Below, in pieces: positions 19,083-27,985 of a DNA stretch of 64,000 nucleotides (its first letter is position 1; each line of letters starts with the position of its first letter). A program made the translations under genes and the position numbers. The stretch is from NCBI RefSeq assembly GCF_001909285.1, contig NZ_MRSV01000001.1, forward strand, positions 2,400,626 to 2,464,625, in the 5' to 3' direction. This DNA is from Exiguobacterium profundum. GTDB lineage: Bacteria; Bacillota; Bacilli; Exiguobacteriales; Exiguobacteriaceae. The notes under the pieces are model-generated. The model was not told the DNA's origin. It made no database searches and worked only from the letters and a program-made list of their open reading frames with translations.

Positions 19083-19828
19083 AATGTCTCCTCCGAACGT
19101 TCTCCGACGTACCACCAAGAAGCACCGAGTGCCGCTTCCGCCGTCTTGAATAATGATTCGATGCCGTGTTGCGCGAGCGTGAGCATCTCGTTCATCTCTT
19201 GTAGCGTGAACGTCGCCTCTTCCCCTGTACCTTGTACTTCGACGAATCGTCCGCTTGCCGTCATGACGACATTCATATCGACCTCTGCCGCAGCGTCTTC
19301 TAGGTAATCCAAGTCCAAGACGAGCTCATCGGTCCGTCCGACAGAAATCGCAGCCACCCCTTCTTTAATGGGTGTGTCGCCAAGTTTCCCTTGGCGAATC
19401 AAGCGGTCGACGGCCAACACGAGCGCGCAAAAGCCACCTGTGATGGAAGCCGTCCGAGTCCCGCCATCCGCTTGAATGACGTCACAGTCGATCCAAATCG
19501 TTCGTTCGCCGAGGCGTTCTAAGTCCACGACCGAGCGGAGCGACCGACCAATCAGACGCTGAATCTCCATCGTTCGTCCCGACTGTTTTCCGCGTACCGC
19601 TTCTCGGACAGTACGGTCTCCCGTCGCCCGTGGTAGCATCGCATATTCTGCATTGATCCAACCTTGTTTCTTTCCACGAAGGAAATTTGGTACGCGCTCT
19701 TCCACAGTTGCGGTACAGATGACTTTCGTATCGCCGATTGATATTAAAACGGACCCTTCCGCATGTTTGTTCACGTGCGGCACAATCTCGACTGCGCGCA
19801 GTTCATCAAATCGTCTCGCTTCACGCAA
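19079..19828 (-). CDS. rph: Ribonuclease PH
   Basis: This phosphate-dependent 3'-5' exoribonuclease trims tRNA 3' ends. The 249-residue length is standard, with conserved segments [34 protein letters not shown], the Asp-rich active site [16 protein letters not shown] and a hexamer interface. It starts with TTG at 19828, overlapping the murI stop by 8 nt; GAGGTG lies 7 nt upstream. Because CCA is not encoded in the nearby tRNA-Arg, RNase PH trimming before CCA addition fits the tRNA processing expected here. Confidence 0.97.
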   Translation of the reverse strand: MREARRFDELRAVEIVPHVNKHAEGSVLISIGDTKVICTATVEERVPNFLRGKKQGWINAEYAMLPRATGDRTVREAVRGKQSGRTMEIQRLIGRSLRSVVDLERLGERTIWIDCDVIQADGGTRTASITGGFCALVLAVDRLIRQGKLGDTPIKEGVAAISVGRTDELVLDLDYLEDAAAEVDMNVVMTASGRFVEVQGTGEEATFTLQEMNEMLTLAQHGIESLFKTAEAALGASWWYVGERSEETL

Positions 19829-20624
19829 TGCCGGTCACCTCGACTTTCTCCGCATGAACCGGACGTCCGAGCCATTCGCTCGCGAGTCGGTCAAATAGTT
19901 CGATGTCACCCGTCGCATAGAAGGAATGTGCCGGGACTGCATCCAACCCGTTTTCAAGTTCCTGATAATCGAGCATCGCTGCCACTTCAAGTGCCGTCTC
20001 GTCACCTGATGAGATGAGGTGGACGTCCGGTCCGACCACATCTTGAATGACCGGAGCAAGTAGTGGGTAATGCGTACAACCGAGAATCAACGTATCCATC
20101 TCGGATGGTTGAAGTGGACGAAGCGTCTCCTCCACCACTTGTCGCACGCGCTCTCCAGACACTTCTCCAGCCTCTACGAGCGGGACGAACGGTGGGCACG
20201 CGAGTGAATACACATCGACCTCACCTGCTACGTGACGTAACGCCTTCTCATATGAACCGCTTTCAATCGTCATCTTCGTACCAATGACACCGATATGCTT
20301 GTTGCGCGTTCCTTTGACAGCCGCGCGGGCACCCGGGTCGATGACACCGATGACCGGGATGTCGAGACGTTTGCGCGCCTCCTTCAATACGACCGCTGTC
20401 GCCGTATTACAGGCGATGACAATCATTTTAACGTCTTTCTTCAATAAAAATTCAATCAATTCCCATGTATATGCTTCAATCTCATCGTGCGGACGCGGCC
20501 CGTACGGACAGCGTTCTGTATCTCCGATATAGACGATTTCTTCTTTAGGGAGTTGGCGCATCAATTCTTTGACTACCGTCAACCCGCCGACTCCTGAATC
20601 GAGAACTCCAATCGCTCGTTTCAT
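19821..20624 (-). CDS. murI: Glutamate racemase
   Basis: The enzyme converts L- to D-glutamate for peptidoglycan. The 267-residue protein has both catalytic cysteines in their motifs, IACNTATA and LGCTHYPLL, plus the N-terminal DSGVGGLTV. In B. subtilis the equivalent gene at this position is racE. ATG at 20624 ([11 protein letters not shown]) is preferred by homology; ATGs at 20630 and 20639 are possible. It is first in the operon with rph, rdgB and ysnB. In B. subtilis gerE and gerM flank this gene; neither is present. Confidence 0.95.
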   Translation of the reverse strand: MKRAIGVLDSGVGGLTVVKELMRQLPKEEIVYIGDTERCPYGPRPHDEIEAYTWELIEFLLKKDVKMIVIACNTATAVVLKEARKRLDIPVIGVIDPGARAAVKGTRNKHIGVIGTKMTIESGSYEKALRHVAGEVDVYSLACPPFVPLVEAGEVSGERVRQVVEETLRPLQPSEMDTLILGCTHYPLLAPVIQDVVGPDVHLISSGDETALEVAAMLDYQELENGLDAVPAHSFYATGDIELFDRLASEWLGRPVHAEKVEVTGIA

Positions 20625-20692
20625 TTTCATCACTTCCATTCTCACCTATCTTACCAAAAAACCTCGGACGGAAAAAGAAACGTTCCCATGAC

Positions 20693-20725
20693 AAAAAAAG
20701 ACGAGGTCGCCAGTGGCGCCTCGTC
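20693..20725 (-). terminator. Intrinsic terminator of ptsH
   Basis: GACGAGGCGCC pairs with GGCGACCTCGTC (G-T pairs allowed) around a short loop and is followed by TTTTTTT on the minus strand. Confidence 0.87.
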
Positions 20726-20736
20726 CCTTACCCGAA

Positions 20737-21000
20737 TTACTGAGCAAGACCTTCGCTAGTGAGCATGTCAGAAAGCGTGTTGATCGCTTCTTCTGCATCT
20801 TCACCTTCAGCAGTGATCTTGATTGTAGAATCTTTTGCGATACCGAGTGAAAGTACACCCATGATCGACTTCAAGTTAACTGTTTTACCATTGTACTCGA
20901 GGTTGATGTCTGATTGGAACTTAGAAGCTGTGTTAACTAACTGAGTAGCTGGACGAGCGTGAATTCCTGAATCAGCAACGACTGTGAACGTTTTTTCCAT
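20737..21000 (-). CDS. ptsH: Phosphocarrier protein HPr
   Basis: HPr passes phosphate from enzyme I to the sugar EII proteins and, when phosphorylated on serine, acts with CcpA in catabolite control. The 87-residue protein keeps both sites: His14 in SGIHARPAT (canonical His15) and Ser45 in [10 protein letters not shown] (canonical Ser46). The histidine separates it from the regulatory paralogue Crh, which lacks it. It is monocistronic here, without ptsI, and has its own terminator. Start MEKTFTV at 21000 has AAGGGAG about 11 nt upstream. Confidence 0.94.
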   Translation of the reverse strand: MEKTFTVVADSGIHARPATQLVNTASKFQSDINLEYNGKTVNLKSIMGVLSLGIAKDSTIKITAEGEDAEEAINTLSDMLTSEGLAQ

Positions 21001-21074
21001 GAGATGATGGTCTCCCTTCAAAATTCAATTCTACAGGCGAACCAGCAGAATATTTTTTGTTTGTGAACTCATTA

Positions 21075-21515
21075 TCAAATGATAGCGGATTCGCAAAAAT
21101 TCTGCAAGCGGTTTTTATATTCCGGAGTCCATTCCGTAGGACGACCTTCCTTCGTTAAATGAACGAGGCTTGTCCGTCCGGCGAAAAGGAGTTGCTCTCC
21201 GTCATATGCCCCGTAATGAATATCACATGAAGTGTTTCCGACCGTCAAGATATTGGCATGCACAGTCAGCTGTTGACGTGGCATGACTTGTCGAACATAG
21301 TCACATTGCGCATCGGCGACAACGACGAATCCGTCCTTTAAGGAGAATCCTGTCGCCTCTAACAACTCGATCCGGGCATCTTCGAAATAGATGAACGGAA
21401 TTGTGTTGTTCATGTGACCATACGGGTCGCACTCCGAAAAGCGGACTTTCACATCGAGCGCGACCCCTGCTTTGACACGTGTTTCCCAACCTGGCTCTCG
21501 AAAGTACTTGGTCAT
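21075..21515 (-). CDS. ysmA: Hotdog-fold acyl-CoA thioesterase (YsmA-like)
   Basis: This 146-residue protein has the 4-hydroxybenzoyl-CoA thioesterase (hotdog) signature VRFSECDPYGHMNNTIPFIYFEDARIE, where Asp in DPYGHMN is the usual catalytic residue of the group. It is expected to hydrolyse acyl-CoA, but chain length is unknown. It begins 8 nt after sdhB and corresponds to ysmA, which follows sdhB in B. subtilis. It is probably co-transcribed with the sdh operon. Confidence 0.88.
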   Translation of the reverse strand: MTKYFREPGWETRVKAGVALDVKVRFSECDPYGHMNNTIPFIYFEDARIELLEATGFSLKDGFVVVADAQCDYVRQVMPRQQLTVHANILTVGNTSCDIHYGAYDGEQLLFAGRTSLVHLTKEGRPTEWTPEYKNRLQNFCESAII

Positions 21516-21523
21516 CGGCTCGC

Positions 21524-22324
21524 TTACGCCTCGACCGCAGAACCGGTGCGACCTTTGTCACTACCAAAGAACTGTTTGAACGAGTGAAGCGTCGTTTGAC
21601 GGTTCATCGAAGCGATTGACGTCGTGAGCGGGATGCCCTTCGGACAAACTTCGACACAGTTTTGTGCGTTTCCGCATTGCATGATGCCGCCGTCTTCCAT
21701 GAGTGCCTCGAGGCGGTCTTCCGCGTGGAAGGCACCTGTTGGATGTGAGTTGAAGAGTCGGACTTGCGAAATCGCCGCTGGACCGATGAAGTCCGATTTG
21801 TCGTTCACGTTCGGACACGCTTCAAGACAAACACCACACGTCATACATTTCGATAGTTCGTACGCCCATTGACGTTTGTTCTCCGGCATACGCGGTCCTG
21901 GACCGAGGTCGTATGTGCCGTCGATCGGGACCCATGCCTTCACTTTTTTCAACGCGTCGAACATGCGTTGACGGTCGACTTGAAGGTCACGGATGACCGG
22001 GAACGTCTTCATCGGTGCAAGACGAATCGGTTGCTCGAGCTTATCGACGAGTGCCGTACACGACTGGCGCGGCTTCCCGTTGATAATCATCGAACAGGCA
22101 CCACATACTTCTTCAAGACAGTTCATGTCCCAGTTGATCGGTGTCGTCTTGTCCCCGTTCGCATTGACCGGGTTACGGCGGATTTCCATCAATGCCGAGA
22201 TGACGTTCATGTTTGGACGGTATGGTACCGTGAATTCTTCCGTATACGTCGCTTGATCCGGTCCATCTTGGCGTTCGATAATGAAGCGGATGTCTTTTTG
22301 TTCAGATTGCATTGGCGTCGTCAT
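21524..22324 (-). CDS. sdhB: Succinate dehydrogenase iron-sulfur subunit
   Basis: SdhB carries electrons from FAD in SdhA to the membrane anchor. The 266-residue protein has the [2Fe-2S] cysteines in CLEEVCGACSMIINGKPRQSC and the [4Fe-4S]/[3Fe-4S] cysteines in CMTCGVCLEACPNVND and CGNAQNCVEVCPKGIP. The start overlaps the sdhA stop by 4 nt. Length fits Bacillus-type complex II (non-classical, menaquinone-linked). Confidence 0.97.
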   Translation of the reverse strand: MTTPMQSEQKDIRFIIERQDGPDQATYTEEFTVPYRPNMNVISALMEIRRNPVNANGDKTTPINWDMNCLEEVCGACSMIINGKPRQSCTALVDKLEQPIRLAPMKTFPVIRDLQVDRQRMFDALKKVKAWVPIDGTYDLGPGPRMPENKRQWAYELSKCMTCGVCLEACPNVNDKSDFIGPAAISQVRLFNSHPTGAFHAEDRLEALMEDGGIMQCGNAQNCVEVCPKGIPLTTSIASMNRQTTLHSFKQFFGSDKGRTGSAVEA

Positions 22325-24078
22325 TTCGTCTTCGCCCCTTTCTTCGAGTAATCCCGTTTACGTGGCGGGATTAACGAAACATCGATGTCTTCATACGAGA
22401 TATCGACTTCCCCATCTTTGTAACGTGCCATCGTCGTCTTCATGAACTGCTCATCATTACGTTCCGGGAACTCCGGTTTGTAATGGGCACCACGGCTCTC
22501 GTCCCGCTTGAGCGCGCCAAGTGTGATGACGCGTGCGAGGTCGAGCATGTGGTCGAGTTGTCGAATGAACGATGCCCCTTGGTTGCTCCAACGTGCCGTA
22601 TCCGTAGCTGAAATCTTATGGAAACGTTCACGCAATTCTTGGATTTTCTTGTCGGTCGCTTCAAGTTTGTCATTGTAGCGAACAACTGTGACGTTGTCCG
22701 TCATGAGTTCACCGAGTTCACGGTGGATCTGATAAGCATTCTCTGTTCCATCCATCGCAAGGATGTTGTTGAATCGCTCGATTTCTTCACGTTCATTGAA
22801 GTTGAAGAGCGCTTCTGAAACGCTTTCTGTCGCTTGATCGAGACCACGCATGTAGTTGACTGCCGCAGGCCCTGCTTCCATTCCGCCATGAACGGCTGAA
22901 AGAAGAGAGTTCGCACCTAGACGGTTCGCACCGTGCATCGAGTAGTCACATTCACCGGCTGCGAAGAGTCCTGGAATGTTCGTCATCTGATCGTAGTCGA
23001 CCCATAGTCCGCCCATCGAATAGTGGACTGCCGGGAAGATTTTCATCGGTACTTTACGCGGGTCGTCGCCTACGAATTTCTCGTAGATTTCAAGGATTCC
23101 ACCAAGTTTGATGTCAAGTTCTTTCGAGTCTTTGTGAGACAAGTCGAGGTAGACCATGTTCTCGCCGTTGACGCCGAGTTTTTGGTTGACACATACATCG
23201 AAGATCTCACGTGTTGCGATGTCACGCGGTACGAGGTTTCCGTATGCTGGATACTTCTCTTCGAGGAAGTACCACGGCTTCCCGTCTTTGTATGTCCAGA
23301 CACGTCCACCTTCCCCACGAGCCGATTCACTCATGAGACGAAGTTTGTCATCCCCTGGAATCGCCGTCGGGTGAATCTGGATGAACTCCCCGTTCGCGTA
23401 AACCGCGCCTTGGCGATAAACCGCTGCCGCTGCTTGTCCTGTGTTGATGACCGAGTTTGTCGACTTACCGAAGATGACCCCTGGGCCACCTGTCGCCAAG
23501 ATGACCGCGTCCGATGGGAACGCTTTAATTTCCATCGAGCGCAAATCTTGACATACCGCACCGCGGCAAATGCCTTCTTCGTCGATGACCGCACGAAGGA
23601 ACTCCCAGCCCTCATACTTCTCGACGAGACCTTGCGCTTCGTAACGACGAACCTGCTCATCGAGTGCATAAAGAAGTTGCTGTCCTGTCGTCGCTCCGGC
23701 GTATGCCGTACGGTGGTGAAGCGTTCCACCGAAACGACGGAAGTCTAAGAGACCTTCTGGCGTACGGTTGAACATAACGCCCATCCGGTCGAACATGTGA
23801 ATGATTTTCGGAGCATTCTCCGCCATCTTTTGGACAGGCGGTTGGTTGGCGAGGAAGTCGCCTCCGTAGACCGTGTCGTCAAAGTGTTGCCAAGGAGAGT
23901 CACCTTCCCCTTTCGTGTTGACGGCCCCGTTAATCCCACCTTGGGCACAAACTGAATGTGAACGCTTGACCGGTACAAGCGAGAATAGTTTTACCGGAAC
24001 ACCCATCTCTGCCGACTTGATTGTCGCCATGAGTCCAGCTAGACCGCCACCGATGACGATCAAACTTTGATTTGCCAT
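22321..24078 (-). CDS. sdhA: Succinate dehydrogenase flavoprotein subunit
   Basis: SdhA oxidises succinate to fumarate using covalently bound FAD. The 585-residue protein has the Rossmann motif IGGGLAGLMATI, the flavinylation His41 in KRSHSVCAQGGING and the active-site segment HPTAIPGDDKLRLMSESARGEGG. It also has the C-terminal HYSMGGL and RLGANSLL motifs. It is 16 nt downstream of sdhC and overlaps sdhB. The order sdhC-sdhA-sdhB is that of Bacillus. Confidence 0.98.
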   Translation of the reverse strand: MANQSLIVIGGGLAGLMATIKSAEMGVPVKLFSLVPVKRSHSVCAQGGINGAVNTKGEGDSPWQHFDDTVYGGDFLANQPPVQKMAENAPKIIHMFDRMGVMFNRTPEGLLDFRRFGGTLHHRTAYAGATTGQQLLYALDEQVRRYEAQGLVEKYEGWEFLRAVIDEEGICRGAVCQDLRSMEIKAFPSDAVILATGGPGVIFGKSTNSVINTGQAAAAVYRQGAVYANGEFIQIHPTAIPGDDKLRLMSESARGEGGRVWTYKDGKPWYFLEEKYPAYGNLVPRDIATREIFDVCVNQKLGVNGENMVYLDLSHKDSKELDIKLGGILEIYEKFVGDDPRKVPMKIFPAVHYSMGGLWVDYDQMTNIPGLFAAGECDYSMHGANRLGANSLLSAVHGGMEAGPAAVNYMRGLDQATESVSEALFNFNEREEIERFNNILAMDGTENAYQIHRELGELMTDNVTVVRYNDKLEATDKKIQELRERFHKISATDTARWSNQGASFIRQLDHMLDLARVITLGALKRDESRGAHYKPEFPERNDEQFMKTTMARYKDGEVDISYEDIDVSLIPPRKRDYSKKGAKTK

Positions 24079-24094
24079 GTAAAATTCCCCCTAA

Positions 24095-24712
24095 TTACAA
24101 GATGCCTGCAAACGTCAAAATCGAACGGATGCCGACAAAAGATAGTGCCAAGAACACGACACCTGATACGTAGCTCATGAGACGTTGCGAACGAGGTGAC
24201 TGTGTGATACCCCACGTGATCGAGAACGACCAAAGACCGTTCGCGAAGTGGAACGTAGCCGAAAGGATTCCGACTATGTAGAAGATCAACATGAGCGGGT
24301 TGTCGACGATGTTTTGCATCATCTCCGCATTGACTTCTACCCCGCGCAATTTCGCAAGACGCGTTTCCCAAACGTGCCAAGCGATGAAGATCACGAGGAA
24401 AACTCCTGTGAAGCGTTGGAAGAGATACAACCAGTTGCGCGCGTATGAATAGCGGTTCGAGTTGATTGACCCGAGAAACGCGTAGTACACGCCGTACACC
24501 CCGTGGAAAATCATCGGCAATGCGATAATTGTCACTTCAAGGAAGTACAAATACGGTAAGTTCTCCATGAATTTTGCTGCTTTGTTGAATGACTCCACCC
24601 CATCGACGATGTAGTAGTTGACCGATAAATGGACGATCAAAAACAAACCGATTGGAATGACCCCAAGTAGCGAATGGACTTTACGACTGAAATAGTCACG
24701 ATGCGCTGCCAT
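24095..24712 (-). CDS. sdhC: Succinate dehydrogenase cytochrome b558 subunit
   Basis: This 205-residue membrane anchor has five hydrophobic helices and binds two haems in the Bacillus-type complex II. Conserved histidines are visible in KVHSLLGVIPIGLFLIVHLS, MIFHGVYGVYY, IAWHVWETRL and FHFANGLW, fitting bis-His haem ligation. Start MAAHRDYFSRKVHSL at 24712 has an AAGGGGGA site. It is the first gene of the sdh operon. Confidence 0.95.
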   Translation of the reverse strand: MAAHRDYFSRKVHSLLGVIPIGLFLIVHLSVNYYIVDGVESFNKAAKFMENLPYLYFLEVTIIALPMIFHGVYGVYYAFLGSINSNRYSYARNWLYLFQRFTGVFLVIFIAWHVWETRLAKLRGVEVNAEMMQNIVDNPLMLIFYIVGILSATFHFANGLWSFSITWGITQSPRSQRLMSYVSGVVFLALSFVGIRSILTFAGIL

Positions 24713-24753
24713 TCTAGTTCCCCCTTTTCACGAGCATTGGCTCGTATTGTCAA

Positions 24754-24767
24754 TAAAAGCGTTTTCA
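24754..24767 (-). promoter_or_regulatory. Candidate cre (CcpA) site in the sdh leader
   Basis: TGAAAACGCTTTTA matches the cre consensus TGWAANCGNTNWCA at 13 of 14 positions. It lies about 27 bp downstream of the -10, a roadblock-type position. Catabolite repression of sdh is known in B. subtilis; binding here is inferred. Confidence 0.6.
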
Positions 24768-24793
24768 AATGCAGATATAGCTTTCTGTCTCCT

Positions 24794-24822
24794 ATTCTAC
24801 TCTTGTGAAAATTGTATGACAA
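24794..24822 (-). promoter_or_regulatory. Promoter of sdhCAB
   Basis: TTGTCA (24817-24822) and TAGAAT (24794-24799) are 17 bp apart, about 80 bp upstream of sdhC. Confidence 0.75.
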
Positions 24823-24868
24823 GACAACCTAGCCGATTTGTGCCACATTCTTTTCAAAATTACAGGAT

Positions 24869-24895
24869 GACCAAATTCCAATTGGTCGTTATAAT
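24869..24895 (+). promoter_or_regulatory. yslB promoter region with dyad
   Basis: TATAAT at 24890-24895 lies 31 nt before yslB; the -35 is weak. Directly upstream is a dyad GACCAA-N7-TTGGTC (24869-24887) containing the palindrome CCAATTGG in the spacer, a possible operator of unknown factor. Confidence 0.5.
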
Positions 24896-24925
24896 GATAT
24901 AGAGAGATTGGAGTGATGGGATAGA

Positions 24926-25327
24926 ATGGAAACGATGAGCCAACCAACTTTCGCGATTGAACTGCTTCGCGACTATGTGTTGACGGATTTGCTTGGCGAA
25001 GATTACGCCCAAGTCATCTATTGGTCAGGAAAACGGGTCGCCCGTAAGTTCCCGACGATGTCCGACGATGAACTGACTGCTTTCTTCGCAGAGGCAGGTT
25101 GGGGAGAGTTGACAATCAAGAAGGAACGTGGGAGCAAGTTTACTTATGAATTGATCCCACCACCTGCGACTCAGGCCAAAGCGACAGGTTATTATCAGCT
25201 TGAAGCTGGATTTTTAGCCGAACAGATTGCTGGTCGTTTCCAGTGCGTCGCGGAAGGTTACGCCGATCCAACCCGAAAAGCTGTCCAAATCACCGTCCAA
25301 CTAGACCGAAAAGACGACTACAAATAA
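24926..25327 (+). CDS. yslB: YslB-family protein (DUF2507)
   Basis: This 133-residue cytoplasmic protein matches the DUF2507/YslB pattern: a start with LLRDYVLTDLLGEDYAQVIYWSGKRVARKFP, then a V4R-like small alpha/beta domain ending LEAGFLAEQIAGRFQCVAEGYAD. It stands divergent from the sdh operon, near where yslB lies in B. subtilis. Its biochemical role is not established to my knowledge. ATG at 24926 is preceded by GGAGTGATGGGA. It is monocistronic with a strong terminator. Confidence 0.82.
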   Translation: METMSQPTFAIELLRDYVLTDLLGEDYAQVIYWSGKRVARKFPTMSDDELTAFFAEAGWGELTIKKERGSKFTYELIPPPATQAKATGYYQLEAGFLAEQIAGRFQCVAEGYADPTRKAVQITVQLDRKDDYK

Positions 25328-25360
25328 GAGTCGATGCCAACGCATCGACTCTTATTTTTG
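25326..25360 (+). terminator. Terminator after yslB, shared with the convergent gene
   Basis: AAGAGTCGATG pairs with CATCGACTCTT around a 6-nt loop and is followed by ATTTTTG on the plus strand. The hairpin also overlaps the end of the convergent nucleotidyltransferase gene and may serve both. Confidence 0.87.
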
Positions 25361-26128
25361 TTTCCGCTGAAGTTGTTGACACATGTAGCGACGGAATTCA
25401 TTGAGTTCTTGTCGATGAAACGTCACACTTCCCCCTTCATAGCTCCGAGTCGCCTTACGAACAACTTCGACAATATTTCCTGGAAAATGTCCGTTATTCA
25501 CTAACCAATGGAGTGCTTCTTGTTTTGAGAGCAGAACACGTTCTTGTTCATAGGCCAGGCCACGTATCAAGTTCAATACGCTATACACCGTCTGTTCTTC
25601 AATCGAGTCAAGACAATCGAGCGCATCCGCTCGAATCGCATCAGAAAAATGAGCTGAATCGAATCCAGAAAGGAGTTTATGAAGTGGTTGCCCTCGCCAT
25701 GTGATACCACGCTCTAAAATCACTTGGACGTGAGCCGCCAAATCAGGATCGGTGAATCCTTGTTGCAATTCGGTTCTTTCTTCCCTACTAGCTTCTTCAA
25801 AACGTGAACGCCACCCTTCACTATAGTGAAACTCAAAAGGACTTGGATGATACCAATCTTTTAGCTGCGCCATCGTCATGATGCTCAGTTCGAGCGGATA
25901 TGGTTCGTTGGAGTACGAGAGACAGCAGTCGATGAGTTTTTGTCGTTCCTCCCGAGTCAATGCGTTTGATACGACGAGCAACAAATCTACATCACTTTGT
26001 TCCGGATGAAAACCACCCATCGCCAGTGAACCGTGGATATATATATGCTGAACAGTTGGTAGGAACCCATCGATCGCGTTTATGAAAGAAGCGATGAAGT
26101 TTTCTACGTTTTTTGAAACCTCTCTCAT
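25352..26128 (-). CDS. Nucleotidyltransferase, aminoglycoside adenylyltransferase-like
   Basis: This 258-residue protein has an N-terminal polymerase-beta-type nucleotidyltransferase core, [20 protein letters not shown], with Gly33-Ser34 and metal-binding Asp46 and Asp48. An all-helical C-terminal region like the AadA/ANT family (DUF4111-type) follows, with the typical [11 protein letters not shown] and [21 protein letters not shown]. It could adenylylate an antibiotic, but substrate cannot be inferred and many such proteins are not resistance factors. The start overlaps the uvrC stop by 4 nt, so the two are probably co-translated. Confidence 0.8.
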   Translation of the reverse strand: MREVSKNVENFIASFINAIDGFLPTVQHIYIHGSLAMGGFHPEQSDVDLLLVVSNALTREERQKLIDCCLSYSNEPYPLELSIMTMAQLKDWYHPSPFEFHYSEGWRSRFEEASREERTELQQGFTDPDLAAHVQVILERGITWRGQPLHKLLSGFDSAHFSDAIRADALDCLDSIEEQTVYSVLNLIRGLAYEQERVLLSKQEALHWLVNNGHFPGNIVEVVRKATRSYEGGSVTFHRQELNEFRRYMCQQLQRKQK

Positions 26129-27915
26129 TCATCCGTCTCCTCGTGCACGTATTGAAGTACGGTCTCCGCTAATTTTTCTGGCAACCCTGCTTCCTTCAAT
26201 TGTTCGAGTGATGCCAGACGAATCTGTTTCATCGACCCGAAATGGCGGATGAGCTGTTGACGACGCTTCGGACCGACACCCGGAATCTCATCAAGTATCG
26301 ACTTCGTCATCTTCTTCGTCCGTAGGCTGCGGTGGAACGTGATGGCGAAACGGTGGACCTCATCTTGCATCCGCTGCAACAGATAAAAGGCGCTCGATCG
26401 TGGATGGAGCTCGACAACGCCCCCACCTTCTCCGAACAACAGTTGGCTCGTCCGATGTCGGTCATCTTTTTTGAGCGAGCCGACCGGCAAGTCGAGCCCG
26501 AACTCATTTTGAATGACGTCGAGCGCCGCATTCAATTGCCCGACCCCCCCATCAATCAGTAGGAGATCGGGTAATCGTTTGTCTTCCGTCAAGAGACGGC
26601 GGAATCGTCGACGGACGACTTCACGCATCGTCTCGTAATCGTCCGGTCCTTGGACCGTCCGAATTTTATACTTCCGATATTCTTTCTTGAGCGGCTTCCC
26701 GTCTTCAAAGACGACGAGTGCCGACACGGCGTCCGCGCCCTGAATGTTGGCGTTGTCGATGATGTCGACACGTGACAAGTTGGGAATCCCGATCGCTTCA
26801 CCAAGTTCACGCATCGCAAGCAATGTCCGTTCTTCATCTCGGGCGAGCAACTCGAACTTCTCGTTCAAGGCGATTGTCGCATTCTTCGTCGCCAAATCAA
26901 GCAGCTGTTTCTTCGCCCCTCGTTTCGGCTGCATCACTTTCGTTCCGATGGCGTCATTCAGTAAATCAAGCCGGACCGTCTCTGGTACAAGAATCTCTTT
27001 CGGCACGACGTTTTGTTCATAGAACTGAACGATGAAACTTTCGAGTTCTTCCGAAGGCTCTCCATGCATCGGGAAGAGTGAGACATCGCGCTCAATCATC
27101 TTGCCGCCACGCATATAGAATACTTGAACGCACATCCAGCCTCGGTCGAGAGTATAGCCGAAGACGTCACGCGCTGTCGGGTCGGCCGTGATCATGTTCT
27201 GTTTGTTCATGATCGATTCGACTGCTCGAATTTGGTCGCGTAGTTCAGCCGCCCGTTCAAATTGCATGTCCTCAGCGGCACGTCCCATCTCGACATTCAG
27301 CTTCGCGAGCGTCTCACTCGTCTCACCATTCAAGAAGCGGCGAATCTCGTTGACAATCTCTTTTTGCGAATCCGTATCGACTGCGAGCTCACAAGGTCCC
27401 AGACATTGCCCAATGTGATAATACAAACAGAGCTTTTTCGGCATCGGCTGACATTTCCGCAGCGGATACAGTTTATCGAGCAGACGTTTCGTCTCGTTCG
27501 CCGCGTATGCGTTCGGATACGGTCCGAAGTAATGTCCGCCGTCTTTTTTCAATTTCCGTGTCGTCAATAGACGCGGATACGGTTCGTTCGTAATTTTGAT
27601 GTACGGATATGTTTTGTCGTCTTTGAGGCGAATGTTGTACTTCGGGTCGTGCTTTTTGATGAGCGTCATTTCGAGCAATAACGCCTCGAGTTCACTCGCC
27701 GTCACGATGTACTCGAAGTCACGAATCTCTGCGACGAGGCGCATCGTCTTGATGTCGTGTGCGCCCGTGAAGTAAGAACGGACCCGATTCTTGAGGTTTT
27801 TTGCCTTCCCTACATAGATGACCTCACCATATTCGTTTTTATGCAGATAACAACCCGGTTCGTCCGGGAGCAGCGCTAATTTATGTTTAATGTGGTCGGT
27901 ATGACTCAATTCCAT
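26125..27915 (-). CDS. uvrC: UvrABC excinuclease subunit C
   Basis: UvrC makes both incisions in nucleotide excision repair. The 596-residue protein has the GIY-YIG nuclease domain (about residues 15-95, [25 protein letters not shown] region), a UVR domain near 200-235, an RNase H-like nuclease domain ([10 protein letters not shown]) and the C-terminal helix-hairpin-helix pair [24 protein letters not shown] at 27915 has GAGGTG only 1-2 nt away. The in-frame TTG at 27909 would sit at an ideal 7 nt and may be the true start. Confidence 0.96.
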   Translation of the reverse strand: MELSHTDHIKHKLALLPDEPGCYLHKNEYGEVIYVGKAKNLKNRVRSYFTGAHDIKTMRLVAEIRDFEYIVTASELEALLLEMTLIKKHDPKYNIRLKDDKTYPYIKITNEPYPRLLTTRKLKKDGGHYFGPYPNAYAANETKRLLDKLYPLRKCQPMPKKLCLYYHIGQCLGPCELAVDTDSQKEIVNEIRRFLNGETSETLAKLNVEMGRAAEDMQFERAAELRDQIRAVESIMNKQNMITADPTARDVFGYTLDRGWMCVQVFYMRGGKMIERDVSLFPMHGEPSEELESFIVQFYEQNVVPKEILVPETVRLDLLNDAIGTKVMQPKRGAKKQLLDLATKNATIALNEKFELLARDEERTLLAMRELGEAIGIPNLSRVDIIDNANIQGADAVSALVVFEDGKPLKKEYRKYKIRTVQGPDDYETMREVVRRRFRRLLTEDKRLPDLLLIDGGVGQLNAALDVIQNEFGLDLPVGSLKKDDRHRTSQLLFGEGGGVVELHPRSSAFYLLQRMQDEVHRFAITFHRSLRTKKMTKSILDEIPGVGPKRRQQLIRHFGSMKQIRLASLEQLKEAGLPEKLAETVLQYVHEETDE

Positions 27916-27985
27916 TCACCTCAGTTTAGCTTCCTCCTGGACGGGAAAAAGAGTGTGATATCTCGTCAGAGGAGGATTTTATATT

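Noticed and set aside
20737..21000. HPr gene as the regulatory paralogue crh
   Set aside because: The catalytic histidine is present, which Crh lacks.
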